From positions 14,051,001-14,115,000 of the forward strand of contig JBBMNZ010000007.1 in assembly GCA_037954325.1 (NCBI GenBank): a stretch of 64,000 nucleotides of DNA, in the 5' to 3' direction. This stretch comes from Fistularia commersonii (taxonomy: Eukaryota > Chordata > Actinopteri > Syngnathiformes > Fistulariidae). The translations under genes and the position numbers were made by a program. Position 1 is the first letter of the stretch. Each line of letters opens with the position of its first letter. This document shows positions 12,385 to 26,300 of the stretch, one piece after another. The notes below the pieces were generated by a model. That model made no database searches, was not told the origin of the DNA, and saw only the letters and a program-made list of their open reading frames with translations.

Positions 12385-15300
12385 CAATACATATATCAAT
12401 TTCTCACATTTTATATTCGCTTTCTCTAAAAATTTAAAGATTGAGGTGTTGTTGGGTTTTTCTCCTACCTTATTCTAGCCATTCATAGTCGACTGCCAGA
12501 ATTACAGTTTTTTTTCCCAACTTTTGAGATTCAGTCACCTCTGCTCATAGCTTTGCATTATCATGTAATTAAACAGCGTAAAAGAAAATGTACTTCATGT
12601 TCCTCTTGTAAGGTTATTGAGCAATTAATCGAAGTGATATAAAGTAAAGTTTAAGTGGCAACTACATTAATCTCCAGTGATGTTACCGGGTAATGGAACA
12701 TGTTGTGTAAAAAGATTAACTTTCCACAGGGAGTAATTAAATGAAGTAATGCATTAACTTGATGTAATTTTTTTCCCAGGCACCACGAGGCTTCCTCGGG
12801 ATGGGGAAGTGCCAGGTGTGGACTACAACTTTATCAGCGTTGGAGACTTCAGGATCCTCGAGGAGAGTGGGCTTCTTCTGGAGAGCGGGACCTATGATGG
12901 TAGGCGTTAGGTTGAGATGATGAGAAGCTCTTGTTTATATTTCTGCACCTGAACTACGAGCACTGCCAGCTTGCTTTAGGAGAATGGGTTTGCGACTCAA
13001 TTTACTCAGATGTTGAGACTGAGTACCATCTTCGGTGGAAAGATGACAAGCAGAATGAAATGTATTAATCAGTGAAATGTTACTAAAGACCATGTTGGAA
13101 GTCACCCCCAAATTAGCTGTCATGATGAAGACCACCATTCACTCCATCCACAGTGTGTGATGGACTGATCAAAATATATACACAAGTTGCTTTAGCAGCA
13201 GGGGTTTTCAACTAACCTACGAAAGCATCTAGAGATTTTACTTTAATAGAACACAAGCAGAAAATAGCCCACTATCAGCCGGGAAGTTTTTGCAGTTCCT
13301 TTAACCTTTACAGGAACTAGGTAATTTTTTCTTGCATCAAAATACCATAGGAACCAGGAAATAGGACCTCAGTTCCGTGAACCATTTTAGCTTCTTCTCT
13401 GAGGCAGGGTCTTTTTACGGCTTCTTTGGAACTGTATACCACAGGTGTTTGGTGAATGGTGGAACCCATGGACCATGGAAAAACGTTTTCAAAAATGATT
13501 GTGGTCTCAAGCTGTTTTCTTACAACTTGTGATACAATGGACAGAACCAGTGAGAAATAGACCAACAAAGAGGTCCAAGCTCTTCTGGCCTGCAATGCCA
13601 AACAGGGATTTTCTCTTTTTGCTTGTATCAGAACATAAACATTTTTGGCAAAATAAGTATGGAGTTTGCTAACTATGTTTTTCTCACAGCGAAGCAATGA
13701 AAGGAAAAATTAAAAATGCTTACACCCGTTTGATATTCCATGGTTATTATTCCCATCATGCAGAACATGAATGCACTGGCAGCTTCCCCCTCCGTGTTGT
13801 CTTTGTATTCTTCCTTTTCTTCACAATGGTTTGTTTGCCTGTCCCTACTGAGACCCCTCACTGCCTGTGTGAATGCAAAGCTAAAATGTTCCCCTAAAGG
13901 AGGGTAGTTCTTAGAACAAAATCCATCTGGATAGTTCGTACAACTGCTGTGTCAAAAAGTGTTGAACAGCCATTTGTTGTACTGTTAAATGGTTGTGTAC
14001 ATTGGCACCAAAAAATACAACACAGTGCAACTTTAGAATATCACTTCCTTGATAAAATAACAAATTCAGTATATTTAGAAAGCATGATAATGCAAATATT
14101 TCACATTGCAACAAAAAATGATGCTCTAAATACTCTACACCTCAGCACAAAGTAAATGCAATGGGCCAACTCCGAAAACTATGAAACATTTTTATCAGGA
14201 CATTTTCTAAAACCCACGTCATGCCTTGTCATTCTGATTAAGTTCTGTTTATCAGCAGCTATTTTCTTCCTGCATGCTGTTATCCACACCTTCGTTTGAA
14301 CCTGCCTATCACCAAACCATTTTTCAATTCCTGAATTTTCAGCAGTACGCAGGATCACAATCGTTGGTGAGTCATTTAAAAAGTGATTCAGAATAAACAA
14401 ATTTAGATTTTTCTATGTATAGCCGAAGAATTAATCGTCAATTTCTCAACTCAGCGGCCTTAAATTTCAGCAGCAACTTATGCAATTTATCACATAGATA
14501 TAGGGTAATTGATTTCAGACCAAAGTTTTTGCGCAAGACAGACTTTTTTCTTTTTTCTTCTTTTAATAAAGATCTTTCTCCCCAACACACTTGTTCATTT
14601 CTTGTATTGATGATTTATTGAGGGCTTTGTGCTGATCCCAGCCTTTGAACCGCTCCGACTGTCATGAAATATTGTCGGTGGAAAGAATTAATGGAACTTG
14701 CGGAACCTAAGGCACTTGAGAGAGCACAAGAACATCTTGTCTGTCATTTTGTAACTCCTGTCACTTTTTTTGCAGTGAATCATGAAGGCAAATTGAAACT
14801 AATGTGGCTCTAGTGGTCTTTGAGATCTCTAAAAAGAATGACAACAGTCTCAGGCATACAAATGCTCAATTTAAAGCCACAAATAGCATCTGCAAGCTAT
14901 GTGCTCATCTTGTTTGTTAATGCTCTGCACACGGTGTACTGTCTTTTCCCTGCCAGCATGTGCATCTCATGCAGGAAGCAGTATTCTCTCTGCATCCGAT
15001 GGTTGTTTTTTTTTTCAGGGACACTGGCAGAAGCATAAACTGTTGAGAGTGAAAAGTTCACACAATCACTGTCTCTGACATTCAGACTCACAAATTACAT
15101 TCAAGACACAGCCTCTGAAAATGGATATCAATTTTGCCCATTTTAAACTTACCTAGAACAATCTCGACAAGCTGTCAAACACAACATTTGTAATAACACA
15201 ATTCATGTCAGGGCTAGGTGTCTTGACTGTAAAAAATATATAATCCCAACTATTCTGATTGTTTATTGAACATTTTTAGTACCCGGTTTGAGAACATTAA

Positions 15301-18300
15301 GTCAACTTGTTAAATTTTAACACAACGCTCAAAAACTGCCAGCTGTCCAAGGCATTTTGGAAGAACTATGAGGTGTATCATAGCTGGCTGCTACGAGGGA
15401 AACTACTTTTTGGGGGTATGTTTGGAGGCCGTATTTTGGGTGAAGCGACACATGTAGAGGCATCATTTTATCTCTGTTTTCTTGTTTTCATCAAGGCAAA
15501 ATCATAATTGAAAATTGAATTTTAATGAATGCCCAAGGCTTTATTCATATCATGAATTAAAGATTTTATTTGCCATATTTGTAGCTATGGTACGTGCATA
15601 GTTTACATAGGCAGGATGAATAACCTTGTGAAACAGAAAAGTAATGTTATACCAGGGCTCCTGTCAGATGCAGATAAAATATGCCAAGAAATTAACTCCT
15701 GTCACTCTTATTTCTCCATCAAGGAGCAGAAATATCAAACAAAATATTCACATAACTAATACCTCTCAGCTTGTTTCTATTGCATTTTTTTTTACACTTT
15801 TTATAATTTTCTGATTTTAATTATATTTAGCCTTTATCATGTTCTTTGGCTGTGCCACTGTGTTCAGTGCTGTCATTTTGTTTTACTCTGTTACTTTCTT
15901 ATCTCGATTTACCAATTGATGTTCTTTGAGTTTTGTCTTTGGTTTATATTTATTCTTTCATTTCTAAAAGGCAATGAAAAACCGATGTTTGCTCTGCTGT
16001 GAAGGCGAATATCAAGATGCTTTGAATCAGTTACTTTGCAGTTTATCATGTATAATGTACATGTGACCCCTTGCCTTGCATTTTACTTAAAGATTCATAA
16101 CTAGAGCTTTTTATATAGCTCTTTCTCTAGCTCCAATTTCATTGGTGAATGTGAAATCTGCTGTCTTGAACTGTTTTTGGCCATTTGGATGATTATAGAT
16201 TAAAAAAAAAACATATCCCACCAAAAGGACCTGTAGTGACTGGGTCTCCAGAACAGTGACCTTCTTGCTGTGAGACAACGTTCAGCGCTGATATCAACCA
16301 CGCCGCTCATATACACTGTGTGAATACGCAAGCAGCCGCGGGTCTAGAAGTTGACCTTATGTAAACCAGTCAACCCGCTGATCTCACCGGCTGGATGCAC
16401 AGTCACACATCAGGAGGTCCCACCTGTGTTCTTTCTCTTAAGTCATGTGTTATTCATGAGGTAAACCAGCCTCATCCTCATCCTTTCCCCAACTCACATG
16501 GAATGCTCGGGCTCGTCACAGCTTCAACGGAACTGAGTTTTAAGCTTTTTAAGTTACTCTCAAAACGCGTTTTCTGTTTATACAACGGGGGAGATAGCTC
16601 AGCTTGCCACACAAATGGCCAAGTATTTACCATTTCTAACACCTTAATCTGGAAGCGAGCATAAGTGTGTGCTCTGAACTCAGCAGCGTTGGAAAAGTCA
16701 GTCCACTGCAGTGTGTATGTGTCATCAAGGAATTGGAGCAGAAGATTTCTTTTACATCGCGCAATGATTATGGCAATAACATGATAATCTTCACACTGCT
16801 CTTTAATCTCATTCTGTCTTAATGCAAATCCAGATTGCTGTGAAATGGGAGAGGATTTCTCTAAATATTTGAGGGGCACCTTCTGGTGACGTGAAAGGAA
16901 CCTCTCTCCGTGGTTCCCCTCATTCCCATTCAGCTGCATCTTGCACTTCCAGAATGATGGAGAATTAAAAGATAAAGTCAAATCCTCATTCAGCGAGAAA
17001 GCGCCTTAAGCTGAAAGAAGCTTCCTTTGGATGTGTTTCCGCATATGTGTGTATAAGGTTTAAACCATCCATGCACACTGGGGTGCATACTTTAAAATGA
17101 AGAGTGATCTGGTAATGGTAGAGCGGGCTTCTCAGATCTTCATGATAAGCCACCCCCTTCCTTCCCCTAACCTTCATCCTATTGCACACAAACTCCTGTG
17201 CCGCTACACACAAAGACCAAATCCCAGTGCTGGGAGAGATCATCCAAGACCCCGAAGATCAAGTTCTTCAAGTCGCCCACAACGTGTCCTTCATCTGTGA
17301 GCGCAAGCCCCGGCAGGATTCACACCTTTTACAGAAATGATTGACCGTGGGCGGGAAAAGGAGATTCGGAGAACAAACCGAGGAAGAGTATATGATAGAG
17401 AGTTTATGACAGCTGCCCCCATTGCCTCTTCTAAAAACTGAATCAGCACAAGCGCCGCACGGCTCCTGTTGATCTCTCAGTAGCACGGTGACCTCAAAGA
17501 GGAGCTGGAAGTAATCGCATCAAGAAATGGGACTTCGTGCTTTTAGTTGTGCTTGAAGCACAGCAGTTTTTCCCCGCAAAGTAAACAAGGTCAAGTATCA
17601 TCTGGTATAGGTCAGTGCGGTAACGTGGTAGCATTCCTCCCGTGAGCACCTTATGAATTACCTTGACTTTATACGCGTAAGTAAGTCAGCCACATTCAGG
17701 TACTGAGCTAATGAGATTCTTAGCTAATCATAATGGTCTCACTAATAGTCCCGGATGGCATGCCTGAATACTCATTACGTTAATGGTTCGTGTATAACGG
17801 TTATTCTGTACTTGGAAACTACTTTATAGGAGTCATTTCAAGCTTTCTACACATTATTTAAAAACACTTTCTTCTTTGCCATTTTTTCAGGCGCCACAAC
17901 CCTGTTTAAAAACCTGTATTCTGTTGAGAAATGCATTCACATCTCAACATTAACCTGATTCTTTTTAAAATACAAAACTGCTGATTGCAGCTCATTTTTT
18001 TTTTTTATGATCAGGCTTATTGTATTTAAGTAATACATTTCATGATTAAGGTTGTAGTGGGTGGTGTTGACGTAGTGAAATGCGTCATGTGAGAAAACAG
18101 TTTCTGCTTTTCTGCCCCAGTCGTGTCTGCACAGGCAAGACTGACACAAATGTGTTTTTATAGCACACAACCTTTATTTTCCAAAGCTACATTCCCCTTA
18201 GAGAAGTAGCCCCTCAGATGAAAATAATAATGATGACAAATCATTTTGAAAATGATTTCTACACTTTAGCTTCTGTATTTCAAGGCCAATCAAATATTTT

Positions 18301-21300
18301 TTACCCTTATTTTTATAGAGTGAGCTCTGCTATTACTAATTTTATCACTTTCAAATGTCTTCTGTATTTTATTCCTTGTTTGCTTTTGAAATGCATAATG
18401 AAAGAAGCTATTATTAACTAAATTACTTTCCAGATCCGAAAAGACTCAAAAAAGGGTTAATTATGAACATGGACAGAGCATGCACAGGGACAGGCAACAA
18501 TGAATCTCCAAATCAGCCAAATAGAAATGAATTAATTTAGTGTTGCAAAGAGCAGAATTAAGAAATGTTGCTGATTTGAAAATCCAGCAAAATATTAATT
18601 TCAAATGACATATCCGTCGCATACTCAGCTTAAAAACAACTTCATATCTGCTGTTGTCAGTGTCTAAATTGAATGATTTCCTGGACAATGGGACTCCCAG
18701 TTGCACTCTCCAGCTGGGACATTTGTTAAATGAAAAGTCTCGATCAAGAGGGGTCTTGGCTGATGCTGATAGATCTACAAAACACATCTAATGACCTTCA
18801 AGATCAACTACCAGATAAATCATTTTGGCCAAAGAAACGGGAAATTCATAGTGTCTGCAAACTGAGTGGCATTATCTTTGTAAGCAGGAAATAAATGGCA
18901 GGGCTGTTGCCCTGGATCACATTAGACTGTGACATGTAAGTGGCCAGAGAGCGCTGATTCTGAGTCCAGGCCGCTAAATGATTTCTAACCACTCCATGTT
19001 AGTCTGGAGAGTCCCACCTCGCCTGCCAGGAAACATTTCAGCCATCTGCTCCAAACACACAGAGTGAGTCTTCTCCGGGGTTTGTGTCCCCTTGTCAGTC
19101 CCTCTGAGGCTCAGGTTATATTTGAGAACTTTTGAGTTTGATGACTGAGTCGCGCGGTGCAATGAGAGTGAAGGGATCAGCTGGAATTTTTTTAACCCAA
19201 GCAAAATATGCAATTTTTGTGAAAAACACCATTCATAATCCATTAACAGGGACATGATATTATGCCAAATGCAGCCTCAGATCTGTTGTTTGGAATCCCC
19301 GTTGTGATCATTAGAGCAGGGGATAGCTTAACCGACGCAGAACTTCAGTTGTGTGTGAATGAAATAGTAGAATTCATGCAGGAGCGAGGATATCTGTTCT
19401 GAGTGGATGTTTAGTGAGTGTGTGAGTGCCGTTGATCCAGGCAAGATGAAAGTCGGCTCATGACCTTTCATTGCTCATGCATAGTGCCCTTGACAACAGG
19501 AGCCTTTTCATCCCCGATTGTTGCGTAAATTGCTTGCACATTCTTTGAAAGGGAAAAGGCTCGCTCTTCCCTGCCTCATCAACCCCGAGACATGAAGATC
19601 ACAAGTAATGTCGGACATGCTCCCCTGCTCATCTGCTTATGTGGCTTCCCTCCATTTATAAGAGCAAATGGCGCCACAAATCTTAGCTGAAGTGCTGCCT
19701 TTTACCCGCCTCTAAATCTGCAACGCACATTTATCAGAGGCCAAGAGACATGTTTGTAGGTAATTAATCACAGAGGTAGCATGGCTGATGAATGTCAGCG
19801 TGTGGTGGGAGACAGGTGGGGATTGACCAGCAGACCCAATCTCTCCTCGCTATTGCTGTGCCACCCCTGTTAATGAAGCCGTCTGACAAATGTGGATGAG
19901 TGTCTCTTAGTAAACACAAACCGAGCGATTCAGGGGGAGGTTTTCATCAGACCTCCTTCTCCTCTTCACCCTTCCGCCTGCTTTTTGGAGGGAGGGAGGG
20001 AGGGGGAACCAGCGTTGTTGCATTAACCCAATTTGACGCATACTTTCGTCGCCACACCTGAGGTGATGAGGCCCCCAGCTCAAGATGATTAATGAAAAAA
20101 AAAAACATGCAATAACACTGTATCCTCATCATGCTGAAAAAATCCTATGTTCAACTTAACATGCATGCACATTGTCAGTCTGTCTATCCTTCTGCCAAAT
20201 TTATAGAAAGGTTGGGATTGATAAATGTTGCTCCTGCTGTGCGGCCTGCATATTCACAGTTAAATACATCAAAGGTTTATCATACCGAAGTCCCAAATGT
20301 AGCTGGGTCCAAATGAAATAAGATCAAGTTTATGGAAGCCAATTAATTAGCTCAAAAAATCCACATTTCCCACTGGTATGTCTTTCTGTTCTTAATTAAT
20401 CTAATTATAAATCATGATTTAGCTGAGTGAGCTCAATCTGCCTGTCAGTCATAGTAACTATTGGGTACAAATGTGACCCTACAAATGGATTGGCAAAAAA
20501 CTAATCTAATATTATGGCATAAACACATCCTACAGAGCAGCATTTAACAAATAAACAAGCAATATAAATGGTGGTGAAGTGAATCAGTATGCACATTATT
20601 TATAATCCTAATGGAGTTTGAATAATTACTTATACTTCATCTAAATTGAGCACCAGATACTGTTCATCGACCTCACCAAGATGGATCACCCTATGTGCTA
20701 AATGAACAAATAATTCAACAAAGTTTTGCACTCTCCCCATGCCTTTACACAGTGCCGTTATACCACTGAATATTTATAATCCATAACACAAGGTTTTTCT
20801 TCATTAGGAAAAAAAGCCAAGCTGAGAGATAGATAATTGCTGCATTCAATGAACAGTGTAATTAGTTGCCAGCAAATTCCAAGTGAAGTGATTTTAATGT
20901 TACATGAGTCATGACAGCCCTGTGGTGCACTTATTGGAGGCAAACAAAGTAGGGGGCTGAAATGTGAAAATCATGCCGAGCCAGCTTGAAATCAACTTGT
21001 AGAGTAGTCGAGCCCATGTGTTGGGTTGCCAATTAAAGAATTAAATGTTTAATTTAAATGCCACAAGCTGAGATAGACACAGTGGATGACGTGTCTCGCC
21101 GTGTGTTCTCTGATAATAATATGAAATGATGTTGAACTCGTGGATTTGTTCTAATGAAAAAAATCCAGATATGGATCAACTTCATAAAAAGGAATGCTAA
21201 AAATCCATCATTATTTTTAATTATTTATTCCTCTTTTGGCACTTAAAGAATTACCCAAAATAACAGAAAGAAAGGAACTTAACGAGGAAGAAAGAACAAG

Positions 21301-23243
21301 ATTACAAGAAATTGCCTGAAGCCCCACCCCCAAAATAAACAAACAAACAAATGAAAACATAATAAACAAGGAGTTGCAAAATTCCAAACATTTGGGGCAT
21401 TTTTTTCATTTTTCTCACAAATGTTCATCTATTAAATTGATATAATAATATTGAAATAACAATAAAGCTGATATCACCAATGCAATATTTAGGGTTCTAG
21501 AATCAAACTCCTCATTTTGCTGGAATGCATATTATCCTTTATGTTCCTTTCTTAGGATTGGTCTTGGATCAAAGTTAATTCCTGAATATATACATATTTG
21601 TAAATGTATATATATGGATAAGTATATATCACCAATATCAAAATGGATGAGATCCTTGCCTATTTTCCACCATCACTGATTTTTTTCCCCTGCCTTTTGT
21701 CTTCCCTTCCCTTTGTCTTGTAAGGAAACTACTATGGGACTCCGAAGCCCCCAGCGGAGCCTAACCTGGTCCAGCCCGACCTTGTGGATCAGGTCTTGTT
21801 TGATGAAGACTTCGGGGGTGACGTCCAGAGGAAACGCACCACTTCTGTCAGCAAGATGGACCGTAAGGACAGCGCCATCCCCGACGAGGAGGATGATGAC
21901 GAGAGGCCACCGCTGGTCAACGGGCTGCCCGGTGAGCAAAAGATAAAACTCAGCTTTTCACGTGAAGAGAGATTTCATATTGCATTGCATTTGTCCTAGT
22001 GTTATGAAATATTTAGTCTGAGTCAGTAGCACTGTCTTCCATGTTTCTTTCTGAAGACAGATTGCATACAGTTTTAGGGACGCGGCGGGTATTTGATGAC
22101 ATTAGAGTACCGTGCACATCCAAATTCGTCATGTGGAAGTGTTAAAAAGGCTCCTTGCCTGCATTCACATTCCCTTTTATTTTTCAGTCAAGACTGTAAC
22201 GTTTTGGAGACACATATAAAACGGTATTTCAGTACTATTTGTCCTTATACTTATGCCACATTGAATACACAGGCAGTTGAAGCAAAAAATCACAACGGAT
22301 ACAAAACCGCAGGGATATTAGCAGCTGTGCGTATTTTGGATGACCAGTTTATCTACAGTATGCATACAACACAGAACTCATGTTTGTTAATTGACAAGTT
22401 TAACCTCCTGTTAGACTGAGTCCGTATGTGAGGACATGGCACTACGTGGTATCGAAATCTAAAAAAACTTTTGACTCGCCAGCTTCTGTTGGCAGCAGCA
22501 GTAAAAACAAGTTGCATCGGTTGCTGTAAGATTATATTGAGTTGCTGTGCAGCAGATCATGATACAAATGTGGCCAAGAGACAAATATCTTCAACTTGAA
22601 TGATTTAAACTTATTCGTGAAGCCTAGCAGTTTTCAATACATGCAAGTTTAAAAAAAACTTGGTGAAGAAAGTTGAGAATATCCTTTTTTTTTTTTTTAC
22701 ATTTATCTATAATGCAGTTTTGAGATTGATCCAAATGTCAGTTTTGCAATGTGGGTTAAGTTCATGTCTGAAGAAGGACAGGGGGATCAGGAATATTGAT
22801 ACAATATATTGATACAATCATGTTGAAAAATGATTACAAAATATTGCCGTATTGGATATATTGTCGATTGCAGACAGCGGAACCAAAAGTCTTCTGGTCA
22901 AATATAACTGTTTTGGACCGTTATCCATCGCTTGAATTTAATTGCACTAACATCCTGTATTTTCCCGCTTGGTTTCACAAGGGGGAGCTCTCTCTCAGTT
23001 AATCCCCATAATGCAGCTTTAAGACGTAGCCATCTTGATAAATTGTCAACCAGAAAAGCTGGATGTTGACTACATGATCAATCAGAATAACTCCACAGCT
23101 CTCAGAGGAGAAAATCTGCCCTTATTGCTTGCAAGGATAGCAGTTCTAAATAAGAAATAGGTAAATGGGTTACACGTTGTACGTTAAACCTTGTTTTAGT
23201 AAGGACACTTAGGTTATCACCAAGGCAAGTCCAAGCTGCTAAT

Positions 23244-23301
<58 letters not shown>

Positions 23302-26300
23302 ACAAATACTCACACACAGTGAAACATTGTTGTAATAGTCACGGCTCAAACACTGCTTGTTCAGCTGGACAAAGGATTCATATAAATCCAGTGTCTGTTG
23401 ACACAACTTCTCTGTCATATTGAAATCAAACACCAAAACAGTGCCCAGACATGCAGGAGTTCTTTTTATGGAGTGAAAAACGGTCAGAAATGAGTGTTCT
23501 GCCCCACACCCCATCTGCAGGGGGGAGGCGACTCGTGCCTGCTATAGAAGGGCAGACATTTGGTTGGACGAAAAAGGAGGTTAATGGAAAATGTGAGCTC
23601 TCAGTCTCTAAACTCTTGACATGCCGTGCTTCCTCGTTTCGTCCTTGTTACACCCTCCACCAACCCTGCCGTTTCGCATTGTTGAGTGGTCCCTCACCTT
23701 TCGGTGAACCTCACTCGTGACCTCAGGTCCTCTTCCGGCACCACTGTCCAACTGTGTTCCCTAGTGTTTACATGGCCGGAGCTGATATTGTGTAGACAAA
23801 CATATCGCGCGCGTGCCAGTGAGGAATCAAGTGTGTGCTCTGCTGATTAATTTTTAGCATTTCTGACTGGGTCTATAACACATTTAGAAGAATATTTAAG
23901 AAATAACATCCCTCTGGAAATACTTTTTTGTGTGTGGTGTGGAACATCTTTTTGTTCCAGCATTGTGAGGTTAGCTCCGCACGAAAAGAAAAGAATGATT
24001 TTATTTCATGCCTTTAAACTCGTCGTCCCAAGGGAAGGAACCGAGTGCCGCATGAATTCGGGAGGTGCTCATTTTATATTTCAGGTTTATTTTAGTCCCG
24101 TTTCTCATTAAAGAGGAGCACATATTTTATATGTGTAGAGAAATTCTTATTAACATATTATCATAAAGAAACTGCCTGCGGGATCAAATGCGAGTCCATG
24201 GCTCAGTCATTGCAACCCAGCGGGAATGTTCGCACACACAGACAAGAGAATTAACATTGTGTGAACATGCAAATGTAAAACAGCCTTTGGCGAACAAACA
24301 TACACCAACACTGACATGCAAATCCTATGAATGACACTGGCCTTCGCTCCACGCCCCTGCATCAAGCAAGAAAATAGGAAAGCATGATTCCCCTGAAGGC
24401 AAAACTTCTCATTTTACTAGTACGTCCTCTCTCCTCTCTCCTTCCAGAGCTCAAAGAGGGGACAGACTGGAGGAAGGCGGTGCCCAGCTACAACCAGTCT
24501 AGCAGCACCATGGACTTCCGTACATGGAGCTCCCTTCCCCGGGACGACAGCTTGGAGCCTCTGCCCCTTAACTGGGAGATGGCATACACTGAGACCGGCA
24601 TGGTCTACTTTATAGAGTGAGTTAAAGACACAAATACACCATGGGCTGAATCGTGATGATGAAAAATAGGTGTGTTATGAAATAAAGATAATAGTCATCT
24701 GCCATTATGAATATTTGAACATTTCAGGGATAAATGAATGATCAGTCATTTGAAAATGCAAGGTTTACACACATCAAGAATTTACTTTCGGAAAGTTGCA
24801 CAACCAAAGCACTTTTAGAAAATATGACAGAATACTTCAACCAAGGTTGGAAATGAGTGATAGTCATTAAATTCTGATTAAAGTACTAATAAAGTCAAAA
24901 ACATTAGAAAGTCACTTGAAAATAACCAAACTTTGCAGGAAATTCATTCACACAGAAAAATATACAAGTGTTTATGTATAATCCATCAGGGAAGAATATA
25001 TGAAATCTTCGCTGTCGTTTCTAGTGAAAATAGATCATCATGAGACTCTATCTTTTTTAATTTATGCCATATTCAAATGTGAAAACTGAATATATACATG
25101 ACCCCTGTGGTCACCATTCTCTGGCATTTTACAGATTACCAATACATTAACGAAATCAAAATTATTGCATTGAAAATATTTGAATGTGAAACTGGACATG
25201 CGCTGCAATTCAGTATTAGATTACCTCACATTTTACAAAACAATTGGTCTGCTCTGTGGTGACATAAGTAAAAAATACGTAGCTCATTCGGAGGCAGGCT
25301 AATCAAACGCCATCCCTCTGCCATAAAGTACCGTTAGAGGGTCAAATATGTTCTAATCCACGGGTTGACAAAAGCACGCATTATAATGCTGTTTGAATAA
25401 ATTGGCCAGCTGTTCGCAGGAATTACCACAAATGAAAGGTTGTTTTTGTTGGTTCACTAAGAACTGTGGGATTGAAGCGCGGTCTTCAAATCATTATTTG
25501 TTTGCAATTGCTACCTCACCCCGTACTGTTTGTTGATTTTTTTTTTTTTCTGGTCCAGTGTCAAATATGAAAAGGTGTAAACATCTTCAGGCAAATCCAG
25601 TGTGATCACAGTTTGCTGAGTTACACCAGTAATACAGGTTAAAATCTGTGGACTCCTCAGCTGTCACTTCTGGTAACTGTGTCATCTGACTATCGCACTG
25701 GGGATCTCATGTAAGAAGTTATATTAAAAATGAATGCGATATTTGTATATCCCGTGTTATACAGTGTTTATTTCAACAGCTTCTTCCTTATTCAAAATGA
25801 AAAACAGATACATGTTTGTTTGCTTTTTGATTTGATAGACATACTTTAATGATTGCAATACATTTGCTCTCTCTTTAAACATAATCACTCATATCCTCTT
25901 GATTTTCAAATAATTTGGTGTTGATTTTAATATACTTTTCTGCAGATATATGGATATATTGACTTAAAGATATTCCAGCGGTTGTTTTTTTTTTCCATAC
26001 ATAAATTTTGATTTTTTTTTTTTAATATTTTTTTTCTTTCCTTTTTGCGGATGTAATGTTTTGCTGGTGGTCACTCACTTTATGCCTAATAGTGACAAAT
26101 TATTTTTGTTTACTGCCTGTAATTGTATATTTTTTGCTGACTTTTGCATCACTGATCTGACTGCTATGTGTAGTTTCAATATGTAGTACATGTGTTTTTT
26201 TTTTTCCTTTAAGCAAATATGTGCCGTGGGGCAACATCCACTCTTAAACCGGGTCTCATCAGCTGTTAATTTTACACTTGCTCATATCTCTTCCAGTCAC

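Larger units (their letters stand above)
1677..12779 (+). other. magi3: magi3 intron, 11.1 kb, with repeat remnants
   Basis: Intron between the two first GUK exons. It contains a (CA)n tract at 4875-4933, part of a DNA-transposon-like repeat at about 6090-6310, a LINE C-terminal fragment at 7888-8170, a restriction-endonuclease-type LINE remnant at about 11500-12245 and a (TG)n tract at 12306-12382. The rest is AT-rich unique sequence in which I find no exon or RNA gene. Confidence 0.85.
12900..21724 (+). other. magi3: magi3 intron, 8.8 kb
   Basis: Holds a second copy of the DNA-transposon-like repeat (about 13280-13990) and a short piece of a teleost SINE-like repeat (about 16220-16310). 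The rest is largely unique sequence. The parts around 19440-19810 and 20330-20480 look less AT-decayed or richer in homeodomain-type words and may be conserved regulatory DNA. No exon or RNA gene is supported. Confidence 0.8.

Noticed and set aside
16478..16981. 167-codon open frame on the minus strand
   Set aside because: Intronic, no family resemblance and an ordinary mix of residues; most likely chance.
22093..22419. 108-codon open frame on the plus strand
   Set aside because: Intronic AT-rich sequence with no family features and no fitting splice sites.
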